A stretch of DNA of 64,000 nt from Stichopus chloronotus (GCA_021234535.1 CM037838.1:31721969-31785968); one strand, 5' to 3'. Shown: positions 26,201 to 41,200, counted from the stretch's first letter. Program-made: numbers and translations. The notes: generated from the letters alone by a model not told the origin.

Positions 26201-29200
26201 GATCTTTAAGACAGAAGAATTTGAAAGTTTTTCCAGCAGAGAGTTAGCACGGCAAATGGTAAAAAAATCAATATGTGCATAGGGTGCTTTGTACTTTGTG
26301 TGTTGCTGTTAACATAACCTAAGCTATGGCATGTGGTAGGCATGCTTATGAGACAATTTGAAACGATTGCTTGCCATTATTGTGATATGGTATCACCACT
26401 TGTAAAGTATCTAAGCCGACCAAAAGTTCCCATAACCGTCTATACTCTTCAACAGCGCAAAGGCCAAGTTCTAGACTTTTTTTACGCACCTTGTGAAACG
26501 GTCAACAGCTTCAACCTACAAAGAAAGCTACTCCACAGATGCAAAACCTCTTGGCTACCAGCCACAAAAAAAGAAAAATTATATTCATTTTATGGATGGT
26601 ATGCTTTGAACTTAGCAATTTGCTATAACAATGTTATCTCTGTCGTGAGAACCTCTTATACGCTAAGAACCCTTTGAAGTATAATGGACACAACCTAGGT
26701 TGCATACTTAAGTAACAATTTACTTGGTCACTTCTAAGTTGGCATTTTACCTAGAAAAGCATCAAATACTTGCACTTTTAACTACAAAGTATAATATATG
26801 TACATATAAAGGGGAGTTTTCATTCACTACTGTTCAGACTCATACTTGGTTGTTAAGATGAAACATGCAATTGAAATTACACCCCATTTACAATTAGTCT
26901 CCAAATGTTTTCAGTATAAATACTTAAACTGTGTGCAATTGGGTAAGAGTGTGTTTTGGGTTACAAGTCAAGATAAGATGGAGATATTTTATGTTACAAA
27001 ACAATTTACTACAGGAAACAAGGTTACACTTTCAAAATGGAAATAAAATATTACTGTTAATCATTACACTGCAAAGTTACTCAGGAAAAGTAAGATAAAA
27101 CTCTAGCCCAATTTAAGAAAAAAAAAAACTAAGGCTTGTGGATCATGTATATTTGGAATTAAACCTTTCAGTATCTAGGAGAAACCTTAGCAAATGTTTG
27201 GAATATCAACAATGAATGCCTGTTTCAAATCCATCAGTGGGGCTTTCTAAGACACAAATTGCTTGTTATCAAAGTCTGTTTATCCATTCACTCCTTTGGA
27301 ATTTTCTTTAATAACTTTCATTGAAAGTTCAATGAAATCAGTTCTGTTGAACACAAATAATAAAAAAAAAAATAGATGTAGGTGACTTTCATTACCCTTT
27401 GCATTGATTTCCTTAAATTTCTGCTCAACAAGTGTTATCTGGAGTTATGTGAAATGAGCACTGTATGTTAAGTTCATTTGCTTAGCTCTTCTTCTCTAGT
27501 CACAAGATCGATCAAGACAAAAAGGAAATCTTCATTCAACACATCGTTTGCATCATTTTGGACACATTTTAGATTTTCAATCACCTCAATAAATGCTTCA
27601 ACTTCTCCCAAAACAAGGCCCCACTCAGGGCCATCATCAACATCTGGGGTGGATTTGTATTCGTCCACAAACCTCTTCAGCTCCTAGAAGATATGATAGT
27701 AAAGACAAGGATTCAACCATTTGAATGAAACAGACATGGTAGTTGCAGCAGTCATACATGAATCTACCAAAATCAAATTTTATCCAGAAAGACAAAGAAA
27801 ACATAGTGACTGATTGCCATTAGTACTTTAGACAACCTACAGTTCGATTTTCAAGTTCAAGCACCTTCCCCTTTCTGAGATACCACATTCATTATGTCTT
27901 CAAACTGTGACCTCTGCTCATCTCAAGTGATCTTTGACCTCCATAAACAAGAACAGAAATGATCTACTCATCAAGAACTTCTGGTCTAAAGTCCCAGCAA
28001 CAGTCACTTTCAAACTTAAACCTTTGTTGACCTCTTAAGCCTTTGATCTCGAAATTCAATCGGGATCATCTAGTCATATAAAAAACCCGGACAATTAGTT
28101 TGATGTTTCAGGAACTTTCCCTTCTTGAGACACAAGGCTTGAAGGTTTTCAGATTATGACTTCTACTATCAATCAGTGACCTTTGACCTCCATAAAATAT
28201 GACTGATAAAATTACCTAGTCAAGAGCTAATAGCCTTCTAAATTTGAAGTTCCAGCAATAGCTACTTTTTCATGTATCTTCCTTTAAAGTTTTATCGACT
28301 TTAACCTACGATGACCTCAAAGGATCTCTATCACCATGACAAAAAATAGGTATCAGCCAATCACAATTGACAACCTACCCACCAAGTTCCAGCAACTTCC
28401 CTGTTTGAGATACTACAGTTCCAGGTTTGCAGATTATTATCTCAACCCAAGTTAAGTGACCATTGACCTCTAAAATGACAAATATTATCAACTCATCAAT
28501 AGCTACCAATGACATCAGCTTCTAGTTCCAGCAAAATTCACTTCTTGAGATATTTTGCTTAAAAGGCTTTCAAGCTTTCATCCTGGAGACCGATAATAGC
28601 CTTTGACCATCTACTCACAAAGAATGACCTAAACACCAACTTTGAACATCAAGCACCTTTTCCATCTTGAGATAATACAAGGCATCACACATGCCATATA
28701 CATGCCATCGCCATCATGTAGATTCAACAAGAAATCAATAATAGGTACATTTTGTACCATTGCGATGAACAGCTTGATGTAATGATGACTTCACTACAAC
28801 ACTGACATCACTTGAGTAAGTAACATATCAATACACTGGGGCCAAATCAAGGTAAAATCAGTTGTTTGAAATGGTCAAAAACATACTATAAGAACCAGGT
28901 TAATAGTCTGTCATCTTGAGAGTGTGCCTCCTTTCAGCAAAGTAAGAAACCTGAAATTTACCTTAGATAGTTCCTTAACTTTGTCCATCAACCGGAGCAA
29001 AAGACAAACTGCGATATTCCTCGCATAGTATCGTAACTTTTTCACCATCAGTTCCGAACTGTCACAAGAGAGAGCAAGGAATGAATAAGCATTGACTTCT
29101 TGCAGCTGACACAAAAAAAATACAACACTTTGGCAGAACAAAAAGTTATAATTTACTTTATAAGGCGAAAAGAGCTCAAGGGCACTGTGGTTCCTTTATA

Positions 29201-32200
29201 CTAGGGTGTAACGTAAATAACGAAAAACAAGAATGCAGAAATGCATTGTGGTTTTAACGATCCGATTATGACTTTTTTTTCCGTATCTTATATGAAATAT
29301 GAGATGTGTACCAGTTTCCTTTCTAGAGATTATGTCTACAAGGCTTTCACAATTTGACCCTTGTTGACATCGAATGGAATTCTTGTGTACAATGAAATTC
29401 TTGTGTACTCAATGAGATACACCTACAATCTCATTGGGAGATCTGCCCAAGTTTTCCTTCTTGAGATATCGTGCTTACAATATTTTCACAATTTGACCAC
29501 TGTTGACCTCAAATGACCTTTGACCTCCACCAAAATCTACAGGGATCTTGTAATTAATGTGATAGACTTAGATACCAAATATGAGATTTGTCCAAGCTTC
29601 TTTAGTTGAGATAAGTAAGCTACATGGGTAGGAACTAAAGCAAATATCAGTATACCAGTGCCTCCATACCTGGTAATCCCTGGTATACTGGACATTTTTG
29701 TGGAATCACTGTTAACTGTGTTACTTGAATGTACTACAGTGTTGTCATGTAAGAATGTACAGTACACAACAAGTCTGTGTAAACAGTGTCAATTTCTCCA
29801 AGATCTGTTAAATGAGAATAAGTTTTGAAAAAAAGGTCTATTAATGTGTTTCATGTGTTTACTCTGCCTTTGAGTAATGTTAGATTCACTTTCATCCCAG
29901 ATTCTACTCGCTGCAATGTTTCTTGCGTACAGAAGTACCTGGTATATCCCTAGCAGCAGTAACTTGAAATTTCTGGGAAATAACTGCTTGCTTCATTATT
30001 TACAAAGACCAGCGGGTTGTTGCACAGACAAGTTTCCTGTACACACAACGTCTATGTTAAGTTGTTAACCACACACAGCTCTCTCAAATAAGAAAAGTTG
30101 CCTCAGCAAATAAAAATGCTGAAATTAAACAGCTTCACTTCGGCTAAAGCAAATTTTACCCTAGCATTTTGAAATTAATAATGATTCTTTTTACATGTTA
30201 CCATCATTAAATGGCAGGAAAATATTAACTTTATCAGTACTCTGTCATCGATTAAGATCTGATACATTCTATGACAACCCTGAAAAAGCATGCATGTTTT
30301 CTTTTTAATAAAAAAGTGAGGAATCCACATCCAAGTGAAAATATGCAACCATTAAGTTTAACTAATTAAGTGGTCAGTGCCAAACACATTGGTGGGGAAT
30401 TGAGGATGGAAGATCATAGGACATTTAAGTAGAATATTTAGCAGTGCCAGTGAATTCTTGTACCCATCCCCCTGTGGCTACGAGCAAATATTTTATTGAG
30501 CTTGGTCTCAACTGCATCGGGTTGGACTTATGAAATTGTGCTGGTTTGTCATCACACTGTTCCATATCGTGAAATATTCTCCACTCCTTTTTTAAGTTAA
30601 ATGTACAAACTATTAGTGCAAAATATGCTGTTCCTGATGACCAAATATAAGTACAGCAATTTATTAGACAGCATATAGCACATTTTCAAGCAGTTTGGAT
30701 CAAGATTTACTTGAACAAGTTAGTCTAGCCTGTTCCTCAACTGTAAGTGAACAGCACAACAGTTACATGTGTTGGCTTGGTTCTATCTCAGTATGTAAAT
30801 ATATTAGGCTACAGCAAAAGTCCTGAGTCACTCTGGACTGAAATATCTCGTAGGAGCAAACCTTTGAATTAAAGCTTGCAAAAATATTGCAAATTGTTAG
30901 TTAAGGGTCTTTTGCCCATGTCATGTTAAATGTTTTTGGCATTCTTGACCCATTGGGGTATTTTTTAATACTTTCAGCATTCAATACTGCATTCCTGAAC
31001 AGGTGATAGTAGCTACAGTACAAAGAGTACACAGACAGCAATACAAAGTTCTTGTGAGATGCAACAATGTTTTTTGTGACTGAAATCTCTTCCTTTAGGA
31101 CCATGCTGCCTCGGTTTAGTACAGTAGCATGCATGCACTGTGTACACTGTGTGTTGGCACTACTATGTATACTTCAAATGTGCAGTTTGTACTTGCAACA
31201 AAGCTATGCAACGTTAACATAATAGCCTGATAGGTGCGCAAGTTTGCCCTGGCAGCAGGAGAACACTGAGCAGAAGCAGAATGTATAGGTGGATGGGTTC
31301 AAAAGTGTAGGTGAAAGCCTTTTTATGCTATTTTTTTTCCTGGCTTATATCACTGAGGTTTTTTCTTGGCGAGAATTACCGGGAAATGTTACTTAACATT
31401 TTTACCAACCCAAATGTTTTCCAACTTGTAGTAACGAAATGAAAACATGCATGCAATTCACTGCAAGTACAGCCATATTTGGCCTTTCAATTGTTTTTCT
31501 AGGTAGGTGTATGGTATTTGAAATATTCCTTGCTCTCTTCCTTTGTTTTTGTTTTTATGTCTTACAAATATTATTACTCATTTTAATGTTCCATTGTCGT
31601 CAGCCTTTTTCTTTTTACTAAAATGCTAATTTGTGTTTGATGTGCCCTAGAAGGTGCACAGCTTTTGTGTACACAACTTGAAGCATGCGGCTTGGAATTT
31701 TCCAAGCAACAATTTCAATTTGATCCCTGTTCACCCCAAATGAACTTTTATCTCCACCAGAAACAATAAGGTTCCTCTACTCAATGTGATACACCTACAT
31801 ACTAAATATGAGATCTGTCCATGCTTCATTTCTTGAAATATCATGTTTACAAGTTTTTCACAATTTGACCACTGTTGACCCCAAATGACCTTTGACCTAC
31901 ACCAAAAACAAAATGGTTTTTTCAATCAATGTGATACACCTACAATCTGTGATACACCTACTGTACACACCAAATGTGAGATCTGTCCAAGCTTCCCTTC
32001 TTGAGATATTGTGTTTACATGGTAGGGCGTTATGGACATACATACACACACACACATACCTACATACATACATACATACCTACATACCTACATACATACA
32101 TACATACATACCTACATACATACATACATACACACATACATACACATACATACATACATACATACATACATACATACATACATACATACATACATACATA

Positions 32201-35200
32201 CATACATACATACATACATACATACATACATACATACATACATACATACACAAATGCATTATTACAAAGGTTATGATTATCATCGAAGCCAAAAGCAGCA
32301 TTTTGCACAATTCCTACTAAGGCCTATATGGCCCATTTCTGACCATGAACCCTCCTATCCTGAACATTCCACAGTGATCATAGTGCTTCATGTGACATGC
32401 AGTAGTTCTTATGTGACAGACCTTCCACTTTTATAATGCTAGAAGGGGACTATGGTTCCTTACTCATTAAGTCTTAACCAAAGTTAATCCATGATTTATC
32501 ACATCTCCAAAAAGTTTGGGCCCAATTTTGTCTCCGAAAGAACCAAAAGGCACCTGACTACCATAGTACTAATCTAAATGACCGTCAACATTGCAAACAT
32601 ATGATGGGCAGAAAAATTTTACTTTGCACGATACAACAATTTATGGCCCAAATGGCCCATTCTGAAGTTGGACCCACAAACGATGAACACTGCAACGGGT
32701 TCCACTACCACAATGCTAATTTGACAAACTTTCCACATTGAAAAGCAAAATATGCGAAAAAGCATGGTTTCATAAAATGGTCCACATGGGCCCATATGGG
32801 ACCAATAATCCTGAACGACATGAAGGAACCACTACCACAGTAGGAATGTGACACAAATTCAGCTTTATACCATTCAATCTGTAGAAGAAACATTGTGCAT
32901 GATTCACAAAAGAGCCCATATGACCTAAGCAGTAGCGATATTCCCAAAAGAAAATATCGATATATCGGCAACAAAATATACATAATATCGATATTATCTA
33001 TAATTTCGCAGAATAGGTACACACAATGTGCTACTGCACATATGGACCCAAACTGTGGGCTTAGCATGTGTTTTACTATAAAAAGAGCAGTTTGACTGGC
33101 ACAAAGTGTACTAAAACTTATTTTTTTCTACTTTATTTTCACCCCATCCTCGTATTCTCAAATGTTCCTTTCCCCGTGTGAATTGTTTGAGATATGTTTT
33201 CCTCCTTGAACCCGTTCTTACCCCTCTCCCGAACGTCTCACCTGAATAGTGTAACATATGAACCTACGCTCCGTAACTCCTATATGAAAACAAAAGTGGC
33301 AGCTATTATCGTCTTTCAACAGCAACACCTTGTGCATTCAGTAAAAAAAATGCTATGCATTGTATGCTCATCGTGCAACGCAAGGAGTATTTTGGTGAGA
33401 CACTAGATATTCTTCTCATGTACTGGGGTGCTGTTTTGGAAACCGACTGTCCAATCAGATCGCTCACCGCGAGCTACCAACAGGTGTTGTGGGAAGGGAA
33501 AGCTGGGGTAAAAGCCATATATGGCTGTGAGCGTGAGCAGGCCGCTGCTTGCCTTCAGTACCGACCTCGTAATCACATGACCACAGACATTATAGTAGTT
33601 TCTCTGTATTATCACCGTGTATCAAACACGATAAAATACAGGCTTTTCTATAATATAGTCTCATCGATAAATATCGGCGCGATGAAAATATAGATAACCA
33701 TAAATATACAGACATTATAGTAGTTTCTCTGTATTATCGCTGCGTATCAAACACGATAAAATACAGGCTTTTCCATGATATAGTCTCGTCAATAAATATC
33801 GGCGCAATAAAAATACAGATTTTCTAGTGTGGCTTGTGCAGCGCATCGTGTTATAAAACGATAAAATATAGACTTTTCTGCAAATGTAGTCTGTAGATAA
33901 ATATTGGGGCAATGAAAATATAGTTTTGGGGGAGTGAAATGTGTGCATATACGCAGAGTTTGTGTGGCTTGTAACTGCGGGTCGTGCAGGATGCTGGACT
34001 ACTGGGCGGCGTATTAAAACAAAATATAGAGACTTTTTCCGTAAATATAGTCTCGCAAATAAATATCGGTGTAATGAAAATACAGGTTCTCTGTGAGTGG
34101 AATGTGTGCGTCGTTTACATGCGGGAAGGGTTTATGTGGCTTTTACTGCAGGTCGTGCGATGAACTGGAACTATTGGGCGACTGGCATAAAACGATAAAT
34201 GTAGACTTTTTCTGTAAATATAGTCTCCTAGATAAATATCGGTGCAATGAAAATATAGGTTTTTGGTGAGTAAAATGTGTGTTCGTTACATACATGCAGG
34301 AAGGGTCTGTGCCACACAAGGCGAGTTACAGGATCGGAGGTGGGGCTTTTCCAGAGTACATCCAATCAGTGCTGTGAACATGCATATCCAGTCATTCACT
34401 ACACAACAGCTGTTTTAGACGGCGCAAAACTGGGCAGTTTGACACAGAAATAAATTATCTGGGTGTGCTTTGACTGACTCAGCGTGAACATGGCAGTAAC
34501 GATATTTAGTTATAGATGTAGTAGTCTATATTATCGATATTTTTCTATATTATAGTATTTTCTATTTATTGATATAGTTCCAAGGTGGATATCGATAGTA
34601 TTCCTAAAAACGGAATACATATTATCGATAATATCAATATACCGCTACTGCTTAATATAGCCCTTTAGACCTTGCGCCCCAAAATACTGAACACCCCGAA
34701 TTCTATTACCACAATGCTAATTTGACAAACCTTTCACATTGTAAAGCAAAATACTGTATGCAGAAAAGAAACATTTTGCATGATTTCATAAAATGGTCCA
34801 TATGGGAGCAACAATCCCGAACAACCTGAAGGAACCTCTACCACAGGGGTAGTGTGACACAATTTCAACTTTATACCATACAATCTGTAGGAAAAGAGGC
34901 ATTTTGCATGATTTGATAAGATGGCTACATGGACCATTAAGACCTTGGACCCCCCAATCTTGAACAACCCAAATTAAGACACAACTACCACAATGCAACC
35001 ATGAATTATGTTAAAAAGGGTTTAAAAGTTTTGCCACCAGTTCCCCCGATGACCTTTGACCTCCACCAATATGGCGAACCTACGTACAAAGTACAACCTT
35101 CATCCAACTTCCCTTCATTGAATTAGTGTGTATGGAAACAAATGTCACAGATGCACACACACTGAGACACACACGCATGCAAAACGACTGCATGGGTCCC

Positions 35201-38200
35201 TTTGCTGGTGCAAGGAACCAAAAATGTTAAAAAATGTATGAATCTACTGTACTAAGTACTGTACTTAACGGGTACTTTACATAACCACGTATCTTCTTTC
35301 TGTCATGTCATCCAACAGTCATTGGAGCTTACCCAGTTTCTTTGCTGACCTTTGAGAAGTAGCCTCTTTCTCTGATGGCTGAGTAGAAAGACAAGGCCTC
35401 ATGGAGATAATTAGTTTCACTTGTCCTCAAACTGCATGTTAGAAAAACAGAGAGGCAGTACTGTATTTGACCTTTGAAACTTCAGATGAGCAGCAGAATG
35501 AATACCACATCAAATGCAGAGTACATTTGCAAAAGTGTACAGCACATCATTTTATATATTAGGCTACAGCAAAAGTCCTGAGTCACTCTGGACGAAAATA
35601 TCTCATAGGAGGAAACCCTTAACTTAAGGTTTATAAAAATATTGTGGATTGTTAGTTCTTTGTAGATGTCGAGTGAATATTTTTGGCATTCTTGACCCAT
35701 TGAGGTATTTTACAATGCTTTCGATCCTGCTTTCCCGAACAAGTGATGGTAGCTACAGTACAAAGTGTACATCCACAACAATAGAACTTGTGAGATCCAA
35801 CAAAGTTTTTTTGTGACTGAATTCACTCACTGTAGGGAGTCTAAAACCTTAACAACCTTATTGCAGTTTGCATCAACAGAAAGTTGTGTTTGGAATAAAC
35901 GTTACTTAGGCATTCTTTCCGACCATGCTGCTTCCGTTTAGTGCTGTAGCATGCATGCACTGTGTACACTCTGTGTTGGTGCAGCGCAGCTGCATACTAC
36001 ATATGTACTTTAAATGTGCAGTATGTACTTGCAACGAAGCTACACAACGTTAACATAATAGCCTGACAGGTGTGCAGGTTTGCCCTGAGAGCAGGAGAAC
36101 ACTGCGCAGAAGCATAATGAATAGGTGAATGGGCTCCAAACTGTGGGTGAGAGCCTTATTTAGCTGAATTTCTTCCCTACTTATATCACTGAGGTTTCTT
36201 TTTGGCAAGAATTACAGGGAAAATGTTACTTTCTTTTTTACCAACAAGTACGTTTTCCAACTTGTAGTAATGAGATGAAAACACGCATGCAATTCACTCC
36301 TCTTTTGTTGTTCACACGTACCTTATACGGTGGCAAGTACAGCCATATCAGCCTTTCAACTGTTTATCTAGGTAGGTGTATGGCATTTTGGAATATTCCT
36401 TGTTCTATCACCTTGTTTTTGTTTTTACATCTTACAAATATTGTTTCTTATTTTAATGTTCCATTGTTGCCAACTTTTTGCTTTTTTTTAAAATGCTGAT
36501 CTGTGTTTGATGCACCCTCCAAGATGCACAGCTTTTACGTACACAACTTAAAGCATGTGGCTTGGAATTTTCCATAACCCAAATAACAGACTATTCCAAC
36601 ATACTTCTAAATATAGCTTATGTATACTGCAACCAGTGGTGTACATGATTGGCCAATGAAGCACAAGCCATTGTATGAAGGTAACAACATGTTCACAATT
36701 CAGTTACGCACTCTCTGATCGACTACATGAGCAAGCGAGCGGGTATCGACATTGGTTTCTTCACACAGCTTTATAGGTATTACCAATTTTTCCCCATTTT
36801 TTACCTAGTATTTTTGGTATACTTGTTAGCTGTTAATTTTGATATCCTTGGTATAGGAGTCAATCTCGTATCCATGTACACCAGGTGCATCTAGGGTTGG
36901 AAAACTTTGCTAAATTTCCCATGAACACGACAAAATATCTACTGATTTACCACAGACATTTGTGTAGGGGTGGAATCCCTTGTGGGGGTCCAGGCAAAGC
37001 CCCCAAAACGATATTTGAAAAATCAATTACGAAAGCTTAAGGTTAGGCTATTTGCATTGTTGCAATATACGCTACCTTTTTAGATGTGAAGAATAAGTGT
37101 CACTTACAAAATGTCAGAAACTAGTGAAAGTTGAGTCTGATATTACGCAATATAAATATGCGATAGTCAGAGAATAATGTCTGGATAATGGCAATCCCTA
37201 GTAAAAAGCCAGGCATCAGTCCGTAGCAAATAATGAAATAAACCATTCAGTGGTAACATTGCACAGAATCATAGACCACGCTATAGACTGTCACCTACAA
37301 GGTGTACTACTATGTGAGTTTGACTTAGGAAAATCCTGGCATGTTTCCAAGGAAAGTTCTTCACTGCAAAAATATCAACACCTGTCCCATAATGGTAATG
37401 TCTGTATCTTACATAAAAACTCATCTCACAGTTGATTCAAATATTAATTGATAGGGGGCAATTTCTTTGCATTCACAAATATTGCCACAACGATATTTCC
37501 TTTCCCTTCAGTCGCTTTTTGGTTGGCTCGCTTCACTTTTCCAATTATCCATTTCTATTATGTTTTTACCCCTTGAGTGTTGAAAATTTTCTCATTTATT
37601 TGACGACATGAAGTTTGGTGTCTGGATGTTGACCCCAGTTTGACTCATTCAAACACCTGTGACATTTATCACATTCATAACACTCAAATCCAGCCATCTG
37701 TTGCAGCTATGACATTTGTGCCAACTTTTTCATCCTGACAAATGTGACCATTTACAAGCAGCAGAACTTTGCAGAAAAAAAAGTTAAAAATAAAAGTCAT
37801 CTCTCCCAAATTTCAAAATGGTTTGATCGCAGCAAATTTTTTTTAGTGCGTGTAATGTTATGTTTTCCAGAAAGGTGATTGATGCTACCATTGTATCTGT
37901 GTGTAAGACTGTAAACGTACACAAGGTACAAAGGTTAAACATTTCTAAGTGGGCTCTGCTTGCTCGGCTATGTACATTGTGTATATAAACATACATATGA
38001 AAGCACCTCTGTTCTCATTAATTGTACAGAGAATCTGTCATGCTGAGTTCAGAAAAAAAAAACCACTACAACTGACGGAGATGAAATTGTGCACGAGATC
38101 TGCGCGAATCATCGGTGGGCATTGGGTTTCATAGGGAGCGCAGGGTGACTGAAGCGTGCCTAAAAGTTAACTGGTGATAATTTCAGGTAACATGCGCTGT

Positions 38201-41200
38201 CTTGGTGGATACACTGGACATCATGTTTAGGAATAGAGAAAACCTGCCCAATTTGCCCACTGTATGTGAGTATCATTAGCAAATGAACTTCAACAGAGCT
38301 TCTTTTCAATATTTTTCTCCCACAGTTTCCCTGTTCTACCTCATTTGTTTTGTTTCTCTAAAAATTCCCAGGATAACCCTTCTTTATCCAAAAATAAAAT
38401 GTGTCCAGACATTCAGGATTCCCCGTAGCGGATTTCTCGCGAACTAGGTAAGGTTCACAAGGTTTTCCAACCCTGGGTATATCGATGCAGTTTATTTACA
38501 AGGTTTCACAGTTTGACTCCTGTTGACCTCAAACGACCTTTGGCCTCCATGAAAACGATAGCGTTCTTGTACTCTGTAAGATACACCTACATACTTACAG
38601 TAGTATGACATCTGTCCAAGTTTCCCTTCTTGAGATATTGCTAACAAGGTTACTGCTGACCTCAATGACCTTTGACCTCCACCTACCTCACTAGCAATGT
38701 TGTACTCAATGTGGTACACCAACACACTATATATGAAGATTCCCTTCTTGAGATATAGGGTTTACAAGTTTTTCACAATTTGACCCCTCTTGACCTAAAA
38801 TGACCTTGGACATTCACCAAAATCAATAGTTACTCAACAAGGTACACCTACATACCAAATATGAGAGTTGTCCAAGCTTCTCTTGTTGAGATATCTGTTT
38901 ACAATGTTTTCACAATTTGACCCCTGCTGACCCCAAGTGACCTTTGACTCCCTCCTAAAACAATAAGATTCTTGTAATAAATGTGGTACACCTATGGACT
39001 ATATAGGGGATCTGTACAAGCTTTCTTTTTTGAGATATCATGTTTACAAAGTAGGTGTCACAAACACACATACGTGTGAATGAGTGTTACAGACACCTGC
39101 TTAAGGCGCCAATCGAGGACATGAACTTTTCCTTACATAAACGTGGATATTCCCACTTTTGCAGATGATGTCCCTAGTTAGTGGTATAAAGTATTGCATG
39201 TATCCCTAATTCATGCCAGAAGCGGGATTTTGTGTATATTTTTTTACAAACTGAACCCCTTATACACAGGTATAGATCCATAAAATAGGTAATTGGGGAA
39301 AAAGTTAGATTGACCTATAAAGCTGAAGGCACATATCTGATACCCCAATTTGCATTATGTCAACATATCCAGAATTGGGGATATCCCAGTTTTTTGGCAT
39401 AACCCCGGTTGCAAGCTCCAAGTTCTTGTGTGTGTCCCGGTTCGGAGCCCTTCTCAAAGCCACATACACTGCCACATGATTACACTGGTTATGATTTCAT
39501 CGAAACCAAAAATGAGCAATTTTCTTTTAACAGTTTGCTCCAAAATTGCTCAGTAAAAACTCAGACAACCTTGGACAAGATACCTTGGAAAACGCCACTC
39601 TCCTTTCAATGTTGGGTATAGAATTACTGTTCACAGTGTATATTCACTCCTAAAGTGCAACATTGGAAAGGGGCACAGGGTTTCATGTTATCCTCTCAAC
39701 CAAAATACAGTATTCTAATTGCAATGTATGGCAACGTGTCTCAACAATTTTGCCCAAGATTTTAGTCCATGCGTGAAACAAAAAGCTGTTTGAGAGCTAG
39801 GCCGAACTGAATTAAAAGGCCCTGCATGGACACTTTTATTCCCTTCCACGTTTATCAAGGCTTCATAATTTTTACAGTCTAGACAGTAGCAATCCTATGC
39901 ACTGATCTTTAAACCACTAAGCTGTACTTGAAACATGCATGTTTGTCAGATACACTCGGCTGAAGTCTGGTCCACTGCGTAATATGGGGCAAAATTTCCT
40001 GATACAGGAATGCAAACTTGTGAAGGACTTGTTCCTGGTCTTGAGGCAATATAAGGTCGAGTCACCAGTCCTCACAGTGCAGGACAAAGACCAAGTCAAT
40101 ACCTCACAAGTGTGAGTCCAAGTCCCACATTTACTGATTTCCAGATAGGCCTCAAGTCCAAGACTGCACTCGAGTCCTAAATCACTGGTGTTTGGAAAAT
40201 ATTTACTGCAGCTATTCAAATCAAACTAACAAGCTTAGAAATAAAATACTTTACAGTCAAGTTACCACATTATGAACTTGTCAACTTACTGTAGAACAGC
40301 CATCACTAGATCTACAGCAACACTGCAAGTCTGAAAAATTAACTGCTAATAATCTCTGAAAGCATGCATTCTCCTTAAGCATATTTGAAAGTAACCCTTC
40401 ACACTAGTTTATTTTCAATCAACACAGTTTAATCATGTGATCAGCGACACTCAGATTTCTTGTCCATAAGAGAATTTACTGTCGACAGCACCGTGCATGG
40501 GACATGACCATTGTCTACACATTATCTATTCAAATAAGACAGAGGCAAAACTTACTAGTAGTGGTAATATAGCTGACCAATTTTAGATGCTATTTCTCCA
40601 ATCTGCCATCTTTTCAATCCATATACATTTTCTAAGACTTCTCTGAAACAAAAAATGAAGAAACAAAGGGAGCAGAAGGGAATAAGGACCCTGATGCAAT
40701 TTTTTAAACAAACACCATAACACTTCATCAGATAAACTGTAAATTCATTCCTCTTCTCTTTAATATGTAAAAATGCTCTTATCTGAAAATGCATTGTGGG
40801 ATTTCATCATTCTCCCAATGAATCTGAGTGAAATATTGCAGAAGACATGAACGTGTGATATGCTTGGTTTTTGTAACATTGCAGTTTTCATGGCACCAAT
40901 CAAGATACATGGTAACAAATGTGCACATCTGCTGACCTAAGATGATTGCTGATACACCATGACTCAACATTCACACCAACGTAACTGAATTGAGATTCCA
41001 ACCGAATTGAGATTACACATGTACATGGAGTTCACAAGCTGACACTTTTTGACCAACATGGCACCTACATCCCAAGTATGAGATTTATCCAAAATTCACT
41101 TCTTGAGATATTGTGTTTACATGGTTTTCACAATTTGACCTTTGTTGACCCTAAATGACCTTTAACCTCACCAAAAACTATCGATTTCTTGTGGAACAAC

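Larger units (their letters stand above)
29059..35332 (-). other. SCAI intron 4
   Basis: GG|GTAAGC to GTGACAG|TTCGG. It is heavily invaded: DR1 blocks (29290-29620, 31720-32037, 35030-35220), a long CATA microsatellite, dispersed repeat E (30805-31695), a second tandem family and a 1.7 kb inverted-repeat element. Confidence 0.85.
35432..40555 (-). other. SCAI intron 3
   Basis: TA|GTAAG to ATGCAG|TTTG. It contains dispersed repeat E copy 2 (35557-36575) and DR1 block 8 (38490-39065). A fragment GGGGGTCCAGGCAAAGCCCCC near 36985 resembles GC-rich sequence in the element at 49155. The rest is unrecognised. Confidence 0.75.

Noticed and set aside
26333..26677. 114-codon plus-strand frame in SCAI intron 6
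   Set aside because: No similarity, no splice signals and unremarkable codon content; consistent with chance in this length of sequence.
27474..27668. 64-codon minus-strand frame with an ATG at 27668
   Set aside because: The Met is absent from the true exon start. The exon extends to 27683 and ends at 27585; the VIENLKC tail is intron.
31892..32436. Frames of HTYIHTYI and CMYVCMYV on both strands
   Set aside because: Artefact of the CATA microsatellite.
30805..36575. Pair of 1-kb direct repeats as LTRs of one retrotransposon
   Set aside because: A conserved SCAI exon and several unrelated repeats lie between them, and no primer-binding site, gag or pol was seen.
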